This document shows, piece after piece, positions 1 to 10,739 of a stretch of 64,000 bases of DNA. The translations under genes and the position numbers were made by a program. This DNA is from Emiliania huxleyi CCMP1516 (Eukaryota; Haptophyta; Isochrysidales; Noelaerhabdaceae), in NCBI RefSeq assembly GCF_000372725.1, contig NW_005200690.1, positions 990,795 through 1,054,794 on the forward strand, written 5' to 3'. The first letter of the stretch is position 1. Each line of letters begins with the position of its first letter. The notes beneath the pieces were generated by a model, which saw nothing but the letters and a program-made list of their open reading frames with translations, had not been told where the DNA came from and ran no database searches.

Positions 1-84
1 CCTCCCCAACACATGCCTCCAACCACGATCCGTGCGCCGGCGCCAACAGCAGTACTGTACTTGGTTGCTGTCCTTGCGCGCGGG

Positions 85-2111
85 CTAGTCGGCATCCGCC
101 CTGGCCCTCGCGGCGGCCGCTGACGCGCGCCTCGCCTTGACGGCAGCCAGTGCCGCCTCTGCTGCTTCCGCCACCTCTGCCGCCGCAGCCGCAGCCGCAG
201 CCACCGCCGCAGCCGCCGCCGCAGCAGCCGCTGCCGTGGCGGCCGCCTCCTCCTCTGCCGCTGCCAGAGCGTCGGCCTCGGCTTCAGCCTCCCGGCGCGC
301 CTCCGCTGCCACCAAGGCTGCCTCCTCACCCGCCTCTGCCGTCTCCTCCTCGCTCGCCTCGCCTGCCGCCTCGGCCTCCTCTCCCAACGCCTCCGCCAGC
401 CCCGCGACCGACGTCTCCTCCGTGATGCCGTACCGAATCCGCTCCTCGTGGAGCGTCTCGAGAAGCCTGATCAACCCCTCCCTGTCCAGCTTCGCGGGCT
501 TGGCTGCAGCTGCCTCTGACGGCGCCTCGGACTCCTGCGACGGCCCAGCGCCGCCGCTCCCGCCGCCCTTTTTCTTCTTCTTGCCCTTCTTGCCCTTGCC
601 GCGCTTCTCTGCCTCGACCTCCGCCAGCAGCTCGTCGGCGTGCCGCGCCGCCTCAGCCTCCGCCACCGCCAGCTCCGCCGCCCTCTCCGCCGCCTCCGCA
701 GCCCACGCCGCCTCCTTCGCCGCCTTCTCGGCCGCCGCCTTGGCAGCAGCATGCTCCTCGAGGGCGCGCACGCACTCGGCGTTGCCCTCCTTCTTGGCAA
801 CCTGCAGCGCCGTAAATCCACTCACCGAACGCAGTTCCGTGTCGGCGCCCGCCCGCAGCAGGCAGAGCAGGGCTGCGGGGTGGTTCCAGAGAGCGGCGAA
901 CATCAGCGCGGTGCCGCTGACGCTGTCCCGCTCGTTGATCTTCGCCCCATGCTGCAGCAGCAGCTCGACCACCCGCTCGTGGCCGTTGAGGGCAGCGCCC
1001 ATCAGCGCGGTGAGGCCGACGCTGTTCCGAAGGTTGATCGAAGCCCCACGCTGCAGCGACGCCACGGCCAGCCGCTCGTGGCCGTAGGCGGCGGCGACCA
1101 TCAGCAGCGTAAAGCCGCTCACACCCTCATCAGTGAAAGTCGCGTCCACCCGCCCACCGCCGTCGAGCCACGCCAGCACCGCCGCCTCGTCGCCTTGCTT
1201 AGCCGCCTCCACGACCTCCTCGGGGACGGCGTCCTCGCCCGTTCCGCTCTCCACGCCGCCGTCGCCCGTTCCGCTCTCCACGCCGCCAGAAGAGGACGCG
1301 GCAGTTGGTGCCGCCGCCGCCCCCTTGCCCGAGGCGGCATCGCCGTCCGCCCCTGCGCCGCCCGCCGCGCCGCTCTCCTCGGGAACAGGCCCGCTGCTGC
1401 CGCCCGAAGCGCTGCCTGCCCCCGCGCCGCCCGCCTCGACCGCCGCCGCGTCGCGCCTCTCCGCCGCCACCTCGCTGAGAAACGTCTTGACAGCGGCGAC
1501 GCACTCGGTGTGACCCTCCTCCTTGGCGATCTGCAGTGCCGTCTTGCCCGCCACAGTGCGCAGCGCCATGTCTGCGCCCGCCCGCAGCAACTGGAGCACG
1601 ACGGCATCATGAGCGCGGTTTCGCCGTCGATGTTCTGCAGGTCGACCTCTGCGCCGTGCTGCAGCAGCAGCTCGACCACCCGCTCGTGGCCTCGGGCGGC
1701 GGCCAACATTAGCGCAGTGCAACCGCGGCTGCTCTGAAGGTTGATCTCCGCGCCGTGCTGCAGCAGCGTCTCGGCCACCTGCACGCGGCCGTTGGCGGCG
1801 GCGGACATCAGCGCCGTGACGCCGACGCTATTCTGCGCGTCCGGCTTCGCGCCCCGCTTCAGCAGTTCCTCGACCAGCTGCTTGTGACCTTCGGTGGCGG
1901 CGATCGCCAGGAGCGTCCAGCCACTCACACCGCGACGCACGCACGTTGCATCAACCCGCCCGTCCCCGGCGAGCCACGTCTGCACCACGCCCGCCTTGCC
2001 GTCCGCCGCCGCTGTCTCGATCTTTTTCGGCAGCGTGAGCGGCGCAGCAGCCACCGTTGAAGCGTGTCCGTGCCGGGAGGCGGCTGAGCCAGCTTTTGGT
2101 CGGCCGGGCAT
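85..2111 (-). CDS. Ankyrin-repeat protein, frame broken near base 1605
   Basis: The gene reads right to left from an ATG at 2111 (MPGRPKAG...). The N-terminal half holds about four ankyrin repeats (for example GVTALMSAAANGRVQVAETL, then LLQHGAEINLQ) and a second set of ankyrin repeats lies near the middle. A lysine-rich stretch (GKKGKKKKK) and a long Ala/Glu-rich, probably coiled-coil tail follow. The span is 2,027 bases, not a multiple of three. After DGETALM (about base 1605) the correct ankyrin sequence (DAVVLQLLRAGADM) continues in another frame. Compared with the paralogue at 10740-12761, roughly seven codons are missing at that point, so a small deletion has broken the frame. It is either a pseudogene or an assembly error. 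The role is probably a protein-interaction scaffold; no catalytic domain is seen. Confidence 0.8.
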
Positions 2112-2757
2112 GGGAGCGCTCGTCGGTGAAGAGAGATCGCGAGGAATAAAGAATTCTGCCAAGCTCTCTGAATAAAGAAATGCCCTGTGATGTCCCTCTG
2201 TGTTCGTGTGCGTCGCCCATCTCTCCCTGGAGATGACTGCTCTATTTATTTATTGGCTGCGTCCGCTGCGCCGCGCCGGCGCGCCGCGACCGTCGGCCCG
2301 CGGACTCGGTTCTTCGCGGCCTGCGCCGGAGAGTTGGCGGTCGTGCGCTGGGTGGTGATCGTCATCTGTCTGCTCTGCTGTGTGCTTCTCGCTCGTGCGT
2401 CCTTGGGAAGTTGTGCTGACCTCCTTTCACCTCCTGCTCTCCTCTATGCCACGTGGCTGTGTGTGTTTGGGTTTCTATGTTTGCGATTTGGATTTTGGAT
2501 TTTCTACGACTCTTTGTTTATTTATTTATGGCTTTTGGAGCGCGTTTTGTATCTCGACCGGGGACATCTCATAAGTCATATATGTTGTTGTTGATTGTTG
2601 TAGCGTCTGTAGCGCTCCCGGCAAGCGCTTCTGCCTTACTACTATTAAATTTATTGTGGCGCGATCGCCGATCCCGCACGGAAAGCTGCCGTTGAGGCAG
2701 ACGGTACAACGCTCAGAAGAACTGTCACCCCAGGGAGGTCTCGAGCGACGACGCGCC
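2112..2757. other. Intergenic region
   Basis: This stretch lies between the start of the ankyrin gene and the 3' end of the WD40 gene. It is AT-richer and T-rich from about 2370 to 2660. I see no coding signal, RNA gene or clear repeat. It should contain the promoter of the upstream minus-strand ankyrin gene and the 3' UTR of the WD40 gene. Confidence 0.5.
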
Positions 2758-5708
2758 TCAGCGTGAGCGAGCGACGACGTTGGAGAAGCCCTGGGTTTTG
2801 GGGTACCGGCCTCTCACCCGCACCTTTGCGCGCCACTTCTTGTCTGTCGGCCCGCCGCCGAGCCCCGCCTCCTTCTCGGCGGACCGCCAGCGGTCGCGGC
2901 GCGAGTCTGGCCCGCCAAACACGGCCGCCGCCTCGGCCCCTGCCTCGCGAGGTGCTCCGGCGGCGGAGACGCTGGCGCCGGCCGCCGCCGCCGCGTTCCA
3001 CACCAAGACGAGGCCCGCGCAAGTTCCGAGCACAAGGGTCGACGGATCGCGGCGGGCGCCGAGCGCGGGCGCGCCGACGCAATTCAGCACCGTCGCGGAG
3101 CCCGGCACGCGCGCCTCCCACAGAGGCCGCGCGGCGGGGGCGGAGCAGCTCGAGCCTCGCAGCGCGCGCATGTCGTACAGCGCGACCGTCTGCGAGGCGC
3201 AGGAGAAGGGCGTGCCGCAGTGCACGCCGCCGTCGATGCCGACGAGCAGCTTGCTGCCGTCGAGGTGCAGCTGCCGCGCCGTCGTGCCGCGCACGGGCAG
3301 CGGCATCGAGCCGACCAAGGCTCGGCGCGCGCTCGGGGGCAGGTCCATCCACAAGTCGCCTCCGCCCGCGCGCAGGAGGTCCGAGCCGCCCACGGCCTCG
3401 GGCCCCGGCAGCAGCCTCACGTCCCACAAGTGGACCTGCCCGGCGGTGAGCGAGGCGGAGGCGGCGAAGCCGCGCCCGTCGTCGGCGGCCATGGCGACTA
3501 TCGGCGACCTTGCTGCTGGCGGCGGGACCGCGGAGAGGATGGCGTGCGAGTCGATGTCGAGCAGCAGGATGCGGCCGGCGCGGGCGCACAGCAGCTGCCG
3601 CTGGAGCGCGCTGGAGCGGAGCGGCTGCAGCAGGACGGGAGAGGGCGGCTGGTCTGGCAGCGGCGGGAGGAGCTCGTCCGCCCTCGTGCCGCCTACCCCT
3701 CGGTCCGATCTCGGTCCGATCTCGGCCAAATCTCGGGAGGAGGCCGTCCTCCGGCCCTCTCGCCGCCGCCGCCCGCCGCGCCGGCCTCGGAGTCGACGTC
3801 CCACAGGCGCACGGCGCCGTCGGTCGAGGCGGACGCGGCGAGCGACTCGCCGAGCAGGACGCACGACGAGATGGGGGCCTACTCCCCGGGGTCGTCTCGG
3901 CGGTCATCTCGGGAATGTCTCGTCGGTGGTGCCTGGCGCATGACGAGATGGGGCGCCGCGTGGCCGCGGAGCGAGCAGCGGAGCGAGAGGTCCTCCAAGT
4001 TGAAGAGGCGGAGGTTGCCGTCCCCCCCGCCGGTGAGCACGGCCGCGTCGCTCGTGTCCATCGAAGAGACGCCGCCTGGCGTGTCGGGGACGTGTCGGGG
4101 ACGTGTCGGGGAGGTGTCGGGGACGTGTCGGGGAGGTGTCTGGACTTGTCAGGGTCTGTCAGATGACGTGACCACCGAGGGGACACCACCTGCCGTCGGG
4201 GCCGCCGCGCCCGCGCGGTAAGGGGGGGGGGGGGGCAAAAGGGCAGGCGGGGGAACAAGGGGGGGGGGGGGTAACCAGGGGGGGAGGGGGAAAAAGGGGG
4301 GGGGGTACCCAGGGGTTGGGGGGGATCTTCTTCCCCGCCCGGCAAAAAACCGGAGGGCGAACAACCTTCTTGCAGCTCCTCCCTGCCCTGGGTGCTCTTG
4401 AAAGAAAAAATTTCCCCCCCCCGCTCCTTTAACCACAGCCCCACCGCGCCCCCTTTGGCAAAAATTAAAAATCCCTCCCCCTCTTACCNNNNNNNNNNNN
4501 NNNNNNNNNNNNNNNNNNNNNNNNNNNNNNNNNNNNNNNNNNNNNNNNNNNNNNNNNNNNNNNNNNNNNNNNNNNNNNNNNNNNNNNNATCGGGCCGCAC
4601 TTGTTCATGATTTCGGAGTACTTTGAGTCGTAGACCGACTTCTCCGCGTCCATGCCGTACTCGTACAGCCAGTCCTCGAGCGAGGTCAATAGCGCCATGA
4701 GAGGGGACTTCTCGTCCTCCGTTGAGAAGGCAGAGAGCGAGGTGCTGAGCTTGTCCCTCATCGAGTAAATCGTCTCCTCGAAGTGGTTGATGGGGTATCG
4801 AGGGGGGCACGCTCAAACTAGTGGATCCTACCGACTGCTGGGGGTGGATCTGCTGCGCGGCGCGGCGAAGAGCGGGAGGGCGAGCAGCCTGCGTGCAGCT
4901 CCTCCCTGCCCTGGCTGCTCTTGAGCGAGCAGATTCGCCGCCGCCGCTCCATCGACCACAGCCGCACCGCGCCGCCGTCGGCAGAGATCAGCAGTCCCTC
5001 GCCGTCGTACCTGGCCGCGCGCACTCCCGGCGCAGTAGCGAAGCCACCGGCTCCGTCGGCGGCGGCGGCGGCGGCGGCGCCCGACTGCAGCAGAGCGAGG
5101 GGGGGCGGCGCCATCCACGGAGCGATGCGCGCCTCCGCCCTGCGGAGCACCGCGCGCACCGCAGCCGTGCTCAGGTCGGGCGGCGGCGCCTCGCCGAGAA
5201 CGCGGCCGTGCTCTCGCGCCCACAAGGAGTGCGAGGCGCCCACCGCCGCGTGCAAGTCGCGGCACGTCGCCGCGAGGGCGCAGAGCTCGCGGCCGAGGCA
5301 CCCGTCGAGCACCATCGGCCACAAGTCGAGCGGCAGCTCCGGCAAGGGAGTCGGCGCGCACGCGTCGCCCTCGACCGCCTCCGCCGAGTCGGCTGCCGCC
5401 CTCGGCGCGCCGGCGCCGCCGCCCTGGTCGAGCGGGGGCGCCGGCGGCATGCGCGGCGTGTCTGTCCTCCACTCGACGTGCCACAGAGCAGCGTGCGCTG
5501 CGGCGGCAGTGGCGGGGGAGGACGCGGGCGGCAGGAGCAGCGCCGTGACCAGGTGGAAGGGGGGGCGCCCGGCCCTGCTGTCTGCGCCTCGGCCGCGGCC
5601 GTCGCATGGCGCCGCATCGGAGAGTGGGGAGAAGGCCGGAGAGCGGCCGCACAGCAGCGAGGTAGAGGGCGACGCCGAGCAAGGGTAGCTTGTCGGCGAC
5701 GACCTCAA
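2758..5708 (-). CDS. F-box/WD40-repeat protein, several exons, interrupted by an assembly fault
   Basis: Reading on the minus strand, an exon at about 5560-4860 encodes an F-box-like segment (LPLDLWPMVLDGCLGRELCA, then TCRDLHAAV) followed by a first WD40 blade (DGEGLLISADGGAVRLWSME). After the damaged stretch at 4200-4835 come an exon with LTGGGDGNLRLFNLEDLSLR (about 4061-3950), a blade ending DGAVRLWDVDSEAG (about 3860-3770), and a long last exon (about 3690-2758) with LTAGQVHLWDVRLL and further blades, ending at a TGA at 2758. F-box/WD40 proteins usually act as substrate receptors of SCF ubiquitin ligases; that role is inferred. The start is not clear. A Glu/Ala-rich reading frame continues to about 6000 and may be an upstream exon. 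Exon borders were not all resolved. Confidence 0.7.
4199..4488. other. Low-quality duplicate of 4840-5010 (sequence artefact)
   Basis: The stretch consists of long G, C and A homopolymers. From about 4310 to 4488 it is a corrupted copy of 4845-5010: the order gcagctcctccctgccctgg, then ctcttga, then gctcc, then ccacagcc is kept while intervening bases are garbled. This looks like the poor tail of a sequencing read placed next to the gap, not like a biological duplication. Confidence 0.85.
4489..4588. other. Assembly gap of 100 N
   Basis: Exactly one hundred N characters, the usual placeholder for a gap of unknown size between contigs. Confidence 0.99.
4589..4828 (-). other. Misplaced Hsp110/Hsp70-family gene fragment ending in a cloning-site sequence
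   Basis: On the minus strand this island reads as a C-terminal piece of an Hsp110/SSE-type chaperone: INHFEETIYSMRDKLS, then AFSTEDEK, then LEDWLYEYGMDAEKSVYDSK. Spacing and motifs fit the conserved C-terminal region of that family. Base composition is clearly less GC-rich than its surroundings. The island abuts actagtggatcc at 4817-4828, the SpeI-BamHI order found in common cloning polylinkers. It sits inside an F-box/WD40 gene, between a garbled read tail plus N gap and the intact WD40 sequence. The best explanation is a chimeric clone or read. Confidence 0.75.
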
Positions 5709-6023
5709 GCTGCTTTTGGACGGGAGGGATGAGTGGCGCAGCGCCGAGCCACTCCCCGGGGTGGAGGGGGTCCCCGGGATGGAGACGGGGCGCGTCGCAA
5801 GGCGGCTCGGCGCGCCCTCCTCGTGGTGCGCCTGCGCCTCCGCCTCCGCCTGCGCCTGCGCCTCCGCCTCCGCCTCCTCCCCCTCCTCCTCCGCCTCCGC
5901 CGCCTCCGCCGCCTCCCCCTTGGCCTCCGCCTGGAGCCCCTCTTCCGCCGCCTCTGTGGCGCGTCCCGACTGCAGCTGCAGGAAGAGCGAGAGGGGCGTG
6001 ACGCACCTCGAGGACGGAGGCAG

Positions 6024-6090
6024 GCTGCCGTCAGAGGCACGCTGCCGTCAGAGGCACGCTGCCGTCAGAGGCACGCTGCCGTCAGAGCAC
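6024..6090 (+). repeat. 17-bp tandem repeat, about 4 copies
   Basis: The unit gctgccgtcagaggcac is repeated perfectly at 6024, 6041 and 6058, with a fourth partial copy at 6075. Confidence 0.95.
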
Positions 6091-6199
6091 CGCGGGGACA
6101 CGAGGGCACGCGACCACCAGGGCGAGGCCCCGGAGCACAGCCGGAGGAGGGCGTCGTCTCTCGAGTGCTTGGTTGAGAGACCACGTGGCCAGATCACAC

Positions 6200-7606
6200 A
6201 GGGATGTGGCGTCTCTCAGCACTGTCTGCAGTCTGCACAAGGGACAGTGCGGTCTCTCCGCCATCTAGCGTGCCGCACCGCACTGTCTGCACCCGCGCAG
6301 ACCAGGCGGCCGCGCCGGAGCGGCGGGAGCGGCGGTCCTGCTGCGAGTCCCACTCGACGAGCAGGCCCGCACGCACTGCGTCGTATGTCGGGTCCCACAG
6401 AAGCCGCGAGATCGCGCGCTCGGCCCGGCAGCGGCTGCCCTCCTCGCCTCCGCCTCCGCGCCGGCGGGGCGGCGCAGGAGCCGTCTCGAGGGCGAGGGGC
6501 GGCGGCGGGCTCGCCTCGGCCGCAAGCGGGGTGTGGAAAGGCGACACGGAGGGCGAGGCCGAGGCCGAGCCGCGGGGGCCGCAGCGAGCGCCGCCTCGGC
6601 TGCCCTGCGCCGCCTAAGGAAAGTTCCGAGAGGCGTCGTGCAAAAGGCGCCTGGCAAGCTGCGCCGCCGCTGCGTCCCGGCGCCGCCGGGGCGTCGAGGG
6701 AGCCGCTCCCCGCCGCGAAGCCAACGGTGCGCACCCCAGCGCCGCGCAGCTCGCCCGTGCTGAGCAGGGCGGACGGCGCCGCCCCGCGCCGCGACGACCT
6801 GCCCGACGGCGACGAAGACGCGGGCGCGCTCCAGCCGGCGTGCGACTGCACTCCGCTGCGCGGTTGCTCGCTGCGGTCGCTCCCGTCGGAGAGCGAGCCG
6901 CCCCCCAGCGAGACGACTCCCTCGCGGGGAGAGCTCCCCGCTCGTGGCAGGCCCTCCTCCCTGCGCCGGCTGCTCTGCAGCGCCTTCTTCTCGCGCCGCC
7001 GGCCTGCCGCCTGACGCAGGCGGGACGCGTGTGAGGAGCGCCCACGGTGGTGGGCACGAGGGCCGCCAAAACTTGCACCGGAACGGGTATCGCGTCACTC
7101 GTGGCTGAGGAGCTCTGCACGCCCGCCGCCGCCGCCGCCTTGGCTTTGCCTTTGCCCTTTGCGCGGCCTCCCGACGGCAGCTCCTCCCCGTCCGAAGAGT
7201 CACCGGCGCGCCGTGAGTTACGACGGCGGCGCCCGCCCGCGGTTCGACTGCTGTCTATCAGCAGCGTCTCGTCCGTCTCCGCAAAGAGGTCGAGTGGATC
7301 GAGGCCCTCCCCATCCCACTCGCAAGCGCTGCCGCGGCCGCGCCGCCGGCGACCGCGGCCCGCGCGGCCGTGCTGCGGCACGTTCTGGCGCACACTCGCC
7401 TCCTCGATTGAGGGCGCTTCCAAGTCGTCGATCTGAAAGATTGCTCCTTCACCGTCGGACGCATCGGACACAGCGCCTGGACTGCCGTCAAAGTACAGGC
7501 TTGCCGCCAGCTCGACGTTGCCGGCGGCTGCGAGCAATTGCCGCGCCGAGGAGGGCTCGAGACCAGTGAGCACGCAGAGCTCCGCGAGCGCCGCATCCTC
7601 GTCCAT
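6200..7606 (-). CDS. UBA-like domain protein, probably several exons
   Basis: The first ATG that begins a sensible protein is at 7606. Residues about 1-40 (MDEDAALAELCVLTGLEPSS, then ARQLLAAAGNVELAASLYFD) have the three-helix pattern of a UBA-like domain as found at the N terminus of UBX-type p97/Cdc48 adaptors. An acidic linker, a basic stretch and a Lys/Ala segment (GGRAKGKGKAKAAAAA) follow. Downstream coding continues in other frames, including a conserved-looking exon at about 6440-6360 with RLLWDPTYDAVRAGLLVEWD, weakly reminiscent of DUF504-type RxxWDP motifs. I could not fix the splice sites or the 3' end. Ubiquitin binding is inferred from the domain only. Confidence 0.55.
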
Positions 7607-8036
7607 ATATGCCACTAAGTCCGCGACCACGACGGCTCATGCGGGGCCAGTGGGTGATAAGTCCGCGGGCTTCACTGACACTGTGCCAAAAAAGAAAGTC
7701 GGCACAGCCGCCGGGGGCTCTGGGGCATTGTTGGGTTGATCGCTCGTGCCGATCGATCTCGGGTCGATCTCGGGTCGATCTCGGGTCTGTCTCGGTTCGG
7801 TCTCGGTTCGATCTCGGGTCAATCTCGAGTCGGAATCCTCTAACAGTGCTCGCCTAACAACAAACTGCCCTCCTTTGCAGACCGCTGGGACATCCGTCCC
7901 ACGCAAGACGGTCACGCGCAACCCACCAACCCTCCAGCCTCCAGGGCCACACCACTCGCAAGACGGCATGCTCCAACCTCCATGCTGGCACTCAGAGTGG
8001 TGTGCGGAGCGAGAGGGCTTCGGGCGTGTGCGACAC
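7607..8036. repeat. Short-period repeat region upstream of the UBA gene
   Basis: Between about 7744 and 7836 the motif gatctcgggtc recurs about eight times with variation. The rest of the stretch shows no coding signal. Similar gatctcgg repeats occur near 3710-3740 inside the WD40 gene, so these look like dispersed intronic or intergenic short tandem repeats. Confidence 0.7.
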
Positions 8037-8780
8037 TTACGACTGCAGCTGGCGCGCCGCACGCGCCAGCTTCTCCCTCGCCTTCACATAGTCCGCGAAC
8101 GACGAGGGCTTCGGGGAGAGCTCGGCGAGGTAGTCCTTGATGACGCAGCACTCGCTGTCATTCTCGACGCAGCCGCCCACACCGACATCCTCGGGGTCGC
8201 ACTCGGCCGAGTCAAAGAACACCTCGAGCCACTGCTTTGCGAGGGCCTCGGTCTCGACGTACACGAGGAGGGGGAGGAAGTGCACTCCCACCTGCAGCAA
8301 CGTGGCCGCCTGCTCAGACCTATGAGAGCTGCACTGTGCGCTAGGCTTTAGAAGGCCTTCACTACGCCTCGAAGGCCTTCTAAAGCGGACCGGCTGCCAG
8401 CGGCACTCGCCGTCGTTGAGGTTGAAATCGCCGTACTGGAGCCGGGCGCTCACCACGGCGCTTGCGTAGTCGGCACAGAGCTCGCAATAGCTTGAGCTGT
8501 CGGTCAGGGGAAGCGATGCGAGAAACTCCTTGGCGCTCTTACCGAGCTTGAGCGTCACGCCGTCTGATGTGGAGAGAGGGGCCACGGACGCCGACGAGAA
8601 GCCCTTGGAGTTATGCACAGAGTCCGGAAAATAGGCGGCACCGCCACCCCCCGCGATCCGCACGAAGCACTTGAGGATGTTGCACAGCTGCTTGTCCGTT
8701 GGCTGCTTCTCTCTCGGATCTGCTTTTGGCGCCTTCGCAGTCGGAGCGCTTGGGGCCTTGCCTTTACGCTTTGGAGCCAT
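8037..8780 (-). CDS. Small unknown protein, probably with one intron
   Basis: The ATG at 8780 (MAPKRKGK) starts a basic, lysine-rich N terminus. A compact, cysteine-containing domain with CNILKCFVRIAGGGGAAYF and SSSYCELCADYASAVVS follows, then a second block YVETEALAKQWLEVFFDSAE. The frame stays open for 247 codons. The middle (about 8400-8310) contains a perfect palindrome and unlikely protein sequence, and is probably an intron between GECRWQ and AATLLQVGVHF, ending at a CAG acceptor near 8313. I recognise no family. Confidence 0.6.
   Translation of the reverse strand: MAPKRKGKAPSAPTAKAPKADPREKQPTDKQLCNILKCFVRIAGGGGAAYFPDSVHNSKGFSSASVAPLSTSDGVTLKLGKSAKEFLASLPLTDSSSYCELCADYASAVVSARLQYGDFNLNDGECRWQPVRFRRPSRRSEGLLKPSAQCSSHRSEQAATLLQVGVHFLPLLVYVETEALAKQWLEVFFDSAECDPEDVGVGGCVENDSECCVIKDYLAELSPKPSSFADYVKAREKLARAARQLQS
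8345..8386. repeat. Perfect 16-bp inverted repeat (hairpin)
   Basis: gctttagaaggccttc at 8345-8360 is followed by a 10-base loop and its exact reverse complement at 8371-8386. It lies in the probable intron of the small gene above. Confidence 0.95.
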
Positions 8781-8862
8781 TCGGTCAGCCTGAAGGTGGC
8801 ACGCCTTCAAACCGAGCGGGGTGCCCCGACCAACTGGTGTGGAGCGCCGTAATTCGTCTATT

Positions 8863-8865
<3 letters not shown>

Positions 8866-8950
<85 letters not shown>
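8866..8950 (+). repeat. Compound microsatellite (CT)n(GT)n
   Basis: About 16 CT units run directly into about 26 GT units, ending exactly where the 153-bp repeat copy begins. Confidence 0.97.
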
Positions 8951-8951
<1 letters not shown>

Positions 8952-9103
8952 GTGCGAGCCCCGCAGAGGTGCGGGCGAGAGGGCGGCCCGAGCCCGAAAA
9001 GGGCCCGCCCTCGGCGTTGCTCTACATGGTAACGGATAAGAAGAGAAACACCCCCGGACTGGGACGCCGGCAGTCGAGTCGGGACACGCTGTGGTTCAGA
9101 CGT
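8951..9103 (+). repeat. 153-bp direct repeat, copy 1
   Basis: This copy matches 9672-9824 base for base by my reading. Its last about 23 bases contain gtggttcagacgt, which also occurs inverted near 9970. Confidence 0.95.
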
Positions 9104-9671
9104 CCCCCCCCTCGACGCAGTCGAGTCACTGACATGAATAGGGAGGAGAAAGTGTCCCCCACATATCACCACAGACGCAGCACAGGGGCTCCAATCCTGT
9201 CCCAGCCTGGGGGGCCTCGCTAGATCTCCAGTGGGGAGTGCGAGGGCTGGATCGACTGCAGTGTGGGTTGTGGACCGTCGGGATAGCGTGTGGCGTAGAT
9301 GTTCTCCTGGAAGTAGAGAGGCTGATGTCTCTCGCCCTGCAGGAAGGAGAAACTCGGTCGGTGGAGTGAAAAACTCCTCCCTGCGGCGTGTGCGCAGAAT
9401 GGGTTGCGCATGTGCGGCATCATGTTGAGGACTCGGGAGGGCAGCGACGGCGGCGTTGCCGAGCATGTACAGGGGCCTCAATCCTGTCCCCGATGGGGTG
9501 CTCCTCTCGCCGCGCGCGTAGCAGTCGGCGCGCGGGAAGCCTCAGAGATGCGCTGAGCGAGAAGCGGGTATCAGCAGACCAAGCCCTGGGCTTGGATGGG
9601 CGCGGCGTAGCCGCGGCGCAGTGGATAGCGTGAAGAGCCCACTCACTGTCGTGAGCAGACCGCCGCTACCA

Positions 9672-9824
9672 CGTGCGAGCCCCGCAGAGGTGCGGGCGAG
9701 AGGGCGGCCCGAGCCCGAAAAGGGCCCGCCCTCGGCGTTGCTCTACATGGTAACGGATAAGAAGAGAAACACCCCCGGACTGGGACGCCGGCAGTCGAGT
9801 CGGGACACGCTGTGGTTCAGACGT
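9672..9824 (+). repeat. 153-bp direct repeat, copy 2, with an inverted partner end
   Basis: Identical to 8951-9103. Its right end (9802-9824) forms an inverted repeat of about 22 bp, one indel, with 9968-9989 (acgtctgaaccac core), enclosing about 143 bp. The arrangement resembles the ends of a small fold-back or MITE-like element. Confidence 0.9.
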
Positions 9825-10739
9825 GTGTGCCCAATTTTACAACGGCTGCCCCAAAAGAAAGCGCTCTCGAGTTGCGCCGAAAGGCGGGAGAAGCCGCGAG
9901 AGCAAGGGATCGGAAGGCGGGGGCGGCGTCGCAGGACGAGGCAGACGAGAACGACGCGACAGAGGAGACGTCTGAACCACACGTGTCCCCCTCCATTCAC
10001 ACTACTCTCCCAGTCCTCCCTGGTCTAGTGCCCGTCTTCTCCGCCCGTCGTGCGGAGTTGGTCGCACCCTCGTGCTTCTTCGTCCTTTAGACGTTTCACC
10101 TAGAGCAAGCAGGGCGGCACGCCCCCAAGCCCACTCGCCAGCCGGGCGGGGCTTGCACGGAGGAAACCGCGACAGGAGGGAAAACGACGAGAGTGGGACG
10201 ACCGCGAGGTGGCATGAAGGTTGCAGCGAGAAGCGGCGAGGGACTGCGAAGGGAGATAGAAAGAGGCAGACGACCAAGGGTCAGGGTGGGCGACGGCTAG
10301 CACCACACTCCTCTCCTTAAAATCCCTGTGTGGTGGCGGTCCCTCCCTTGGCTTTTCTGTTTTCTTTTTCTTTGCGGCATCCTCTTCTCCAGGAGATGTC
10401 TGCGTTGTTTATTTATTTAATCTCCGAGGGCGGACCGACTGCACTCCAAGTGCTCCAAGTGCCGCAATTTTATGTGATCTGTGATCTGTGAGCAATTGGT
10501 CACTGTGTAGTTTGAAAGCGCCACAGGTCGATCCCGCTACGCGGGCCTACGCTTCCCGGGCCACCCCACCCGGCCACGTTCCCCGCCTGCCCTCCGAGCA
10601 CGCCCCGCCGCCCGCCCCATCTCAGTGCATGATTCAAGCATGATGACCCTCCGGCGAGCGCGTCCTCGACGGAAGCTCCCAAGCTCCACCCAGACAATCC
10701 GCAGGATAGTGGCCTCGCGCTTCTTCTGAGCAGCTCACG

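Larger units (their letters stand above)
8781..10739. other. Repeat-rich intergenic region
   Basis: Besides the microsatellite and the 153-bp pair, a degenerate 30-bp motif with aatcctgtcccc occurs at about 9182-9212 and 9466-9496. No frame here shows conserved protein sequence, and the apparent open frames carry the repeats. From 9995 to 10739 I see nothing identifiable. Confidence 0.6.

Noticed and set aside
2187-2594. Plus-strand ORF with hydrophobic stretches
   Set aside because: It lies in T-rich intergenic DNA and has no recognisable domain or start context.
4310-4488. True tandem duplication of a WD40 exon
   Set aside because: The copy is garbled with long homopolymers and abuts an N gap, the picture of a poor read tail.
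9600-9680. ggcgcagtggatagcg resembling a tRNA A-box, possible tRNA gene or SINE head
   Set aside because: No B-box (GGTTCGANNCC) follows within the normal distance and no stems form.
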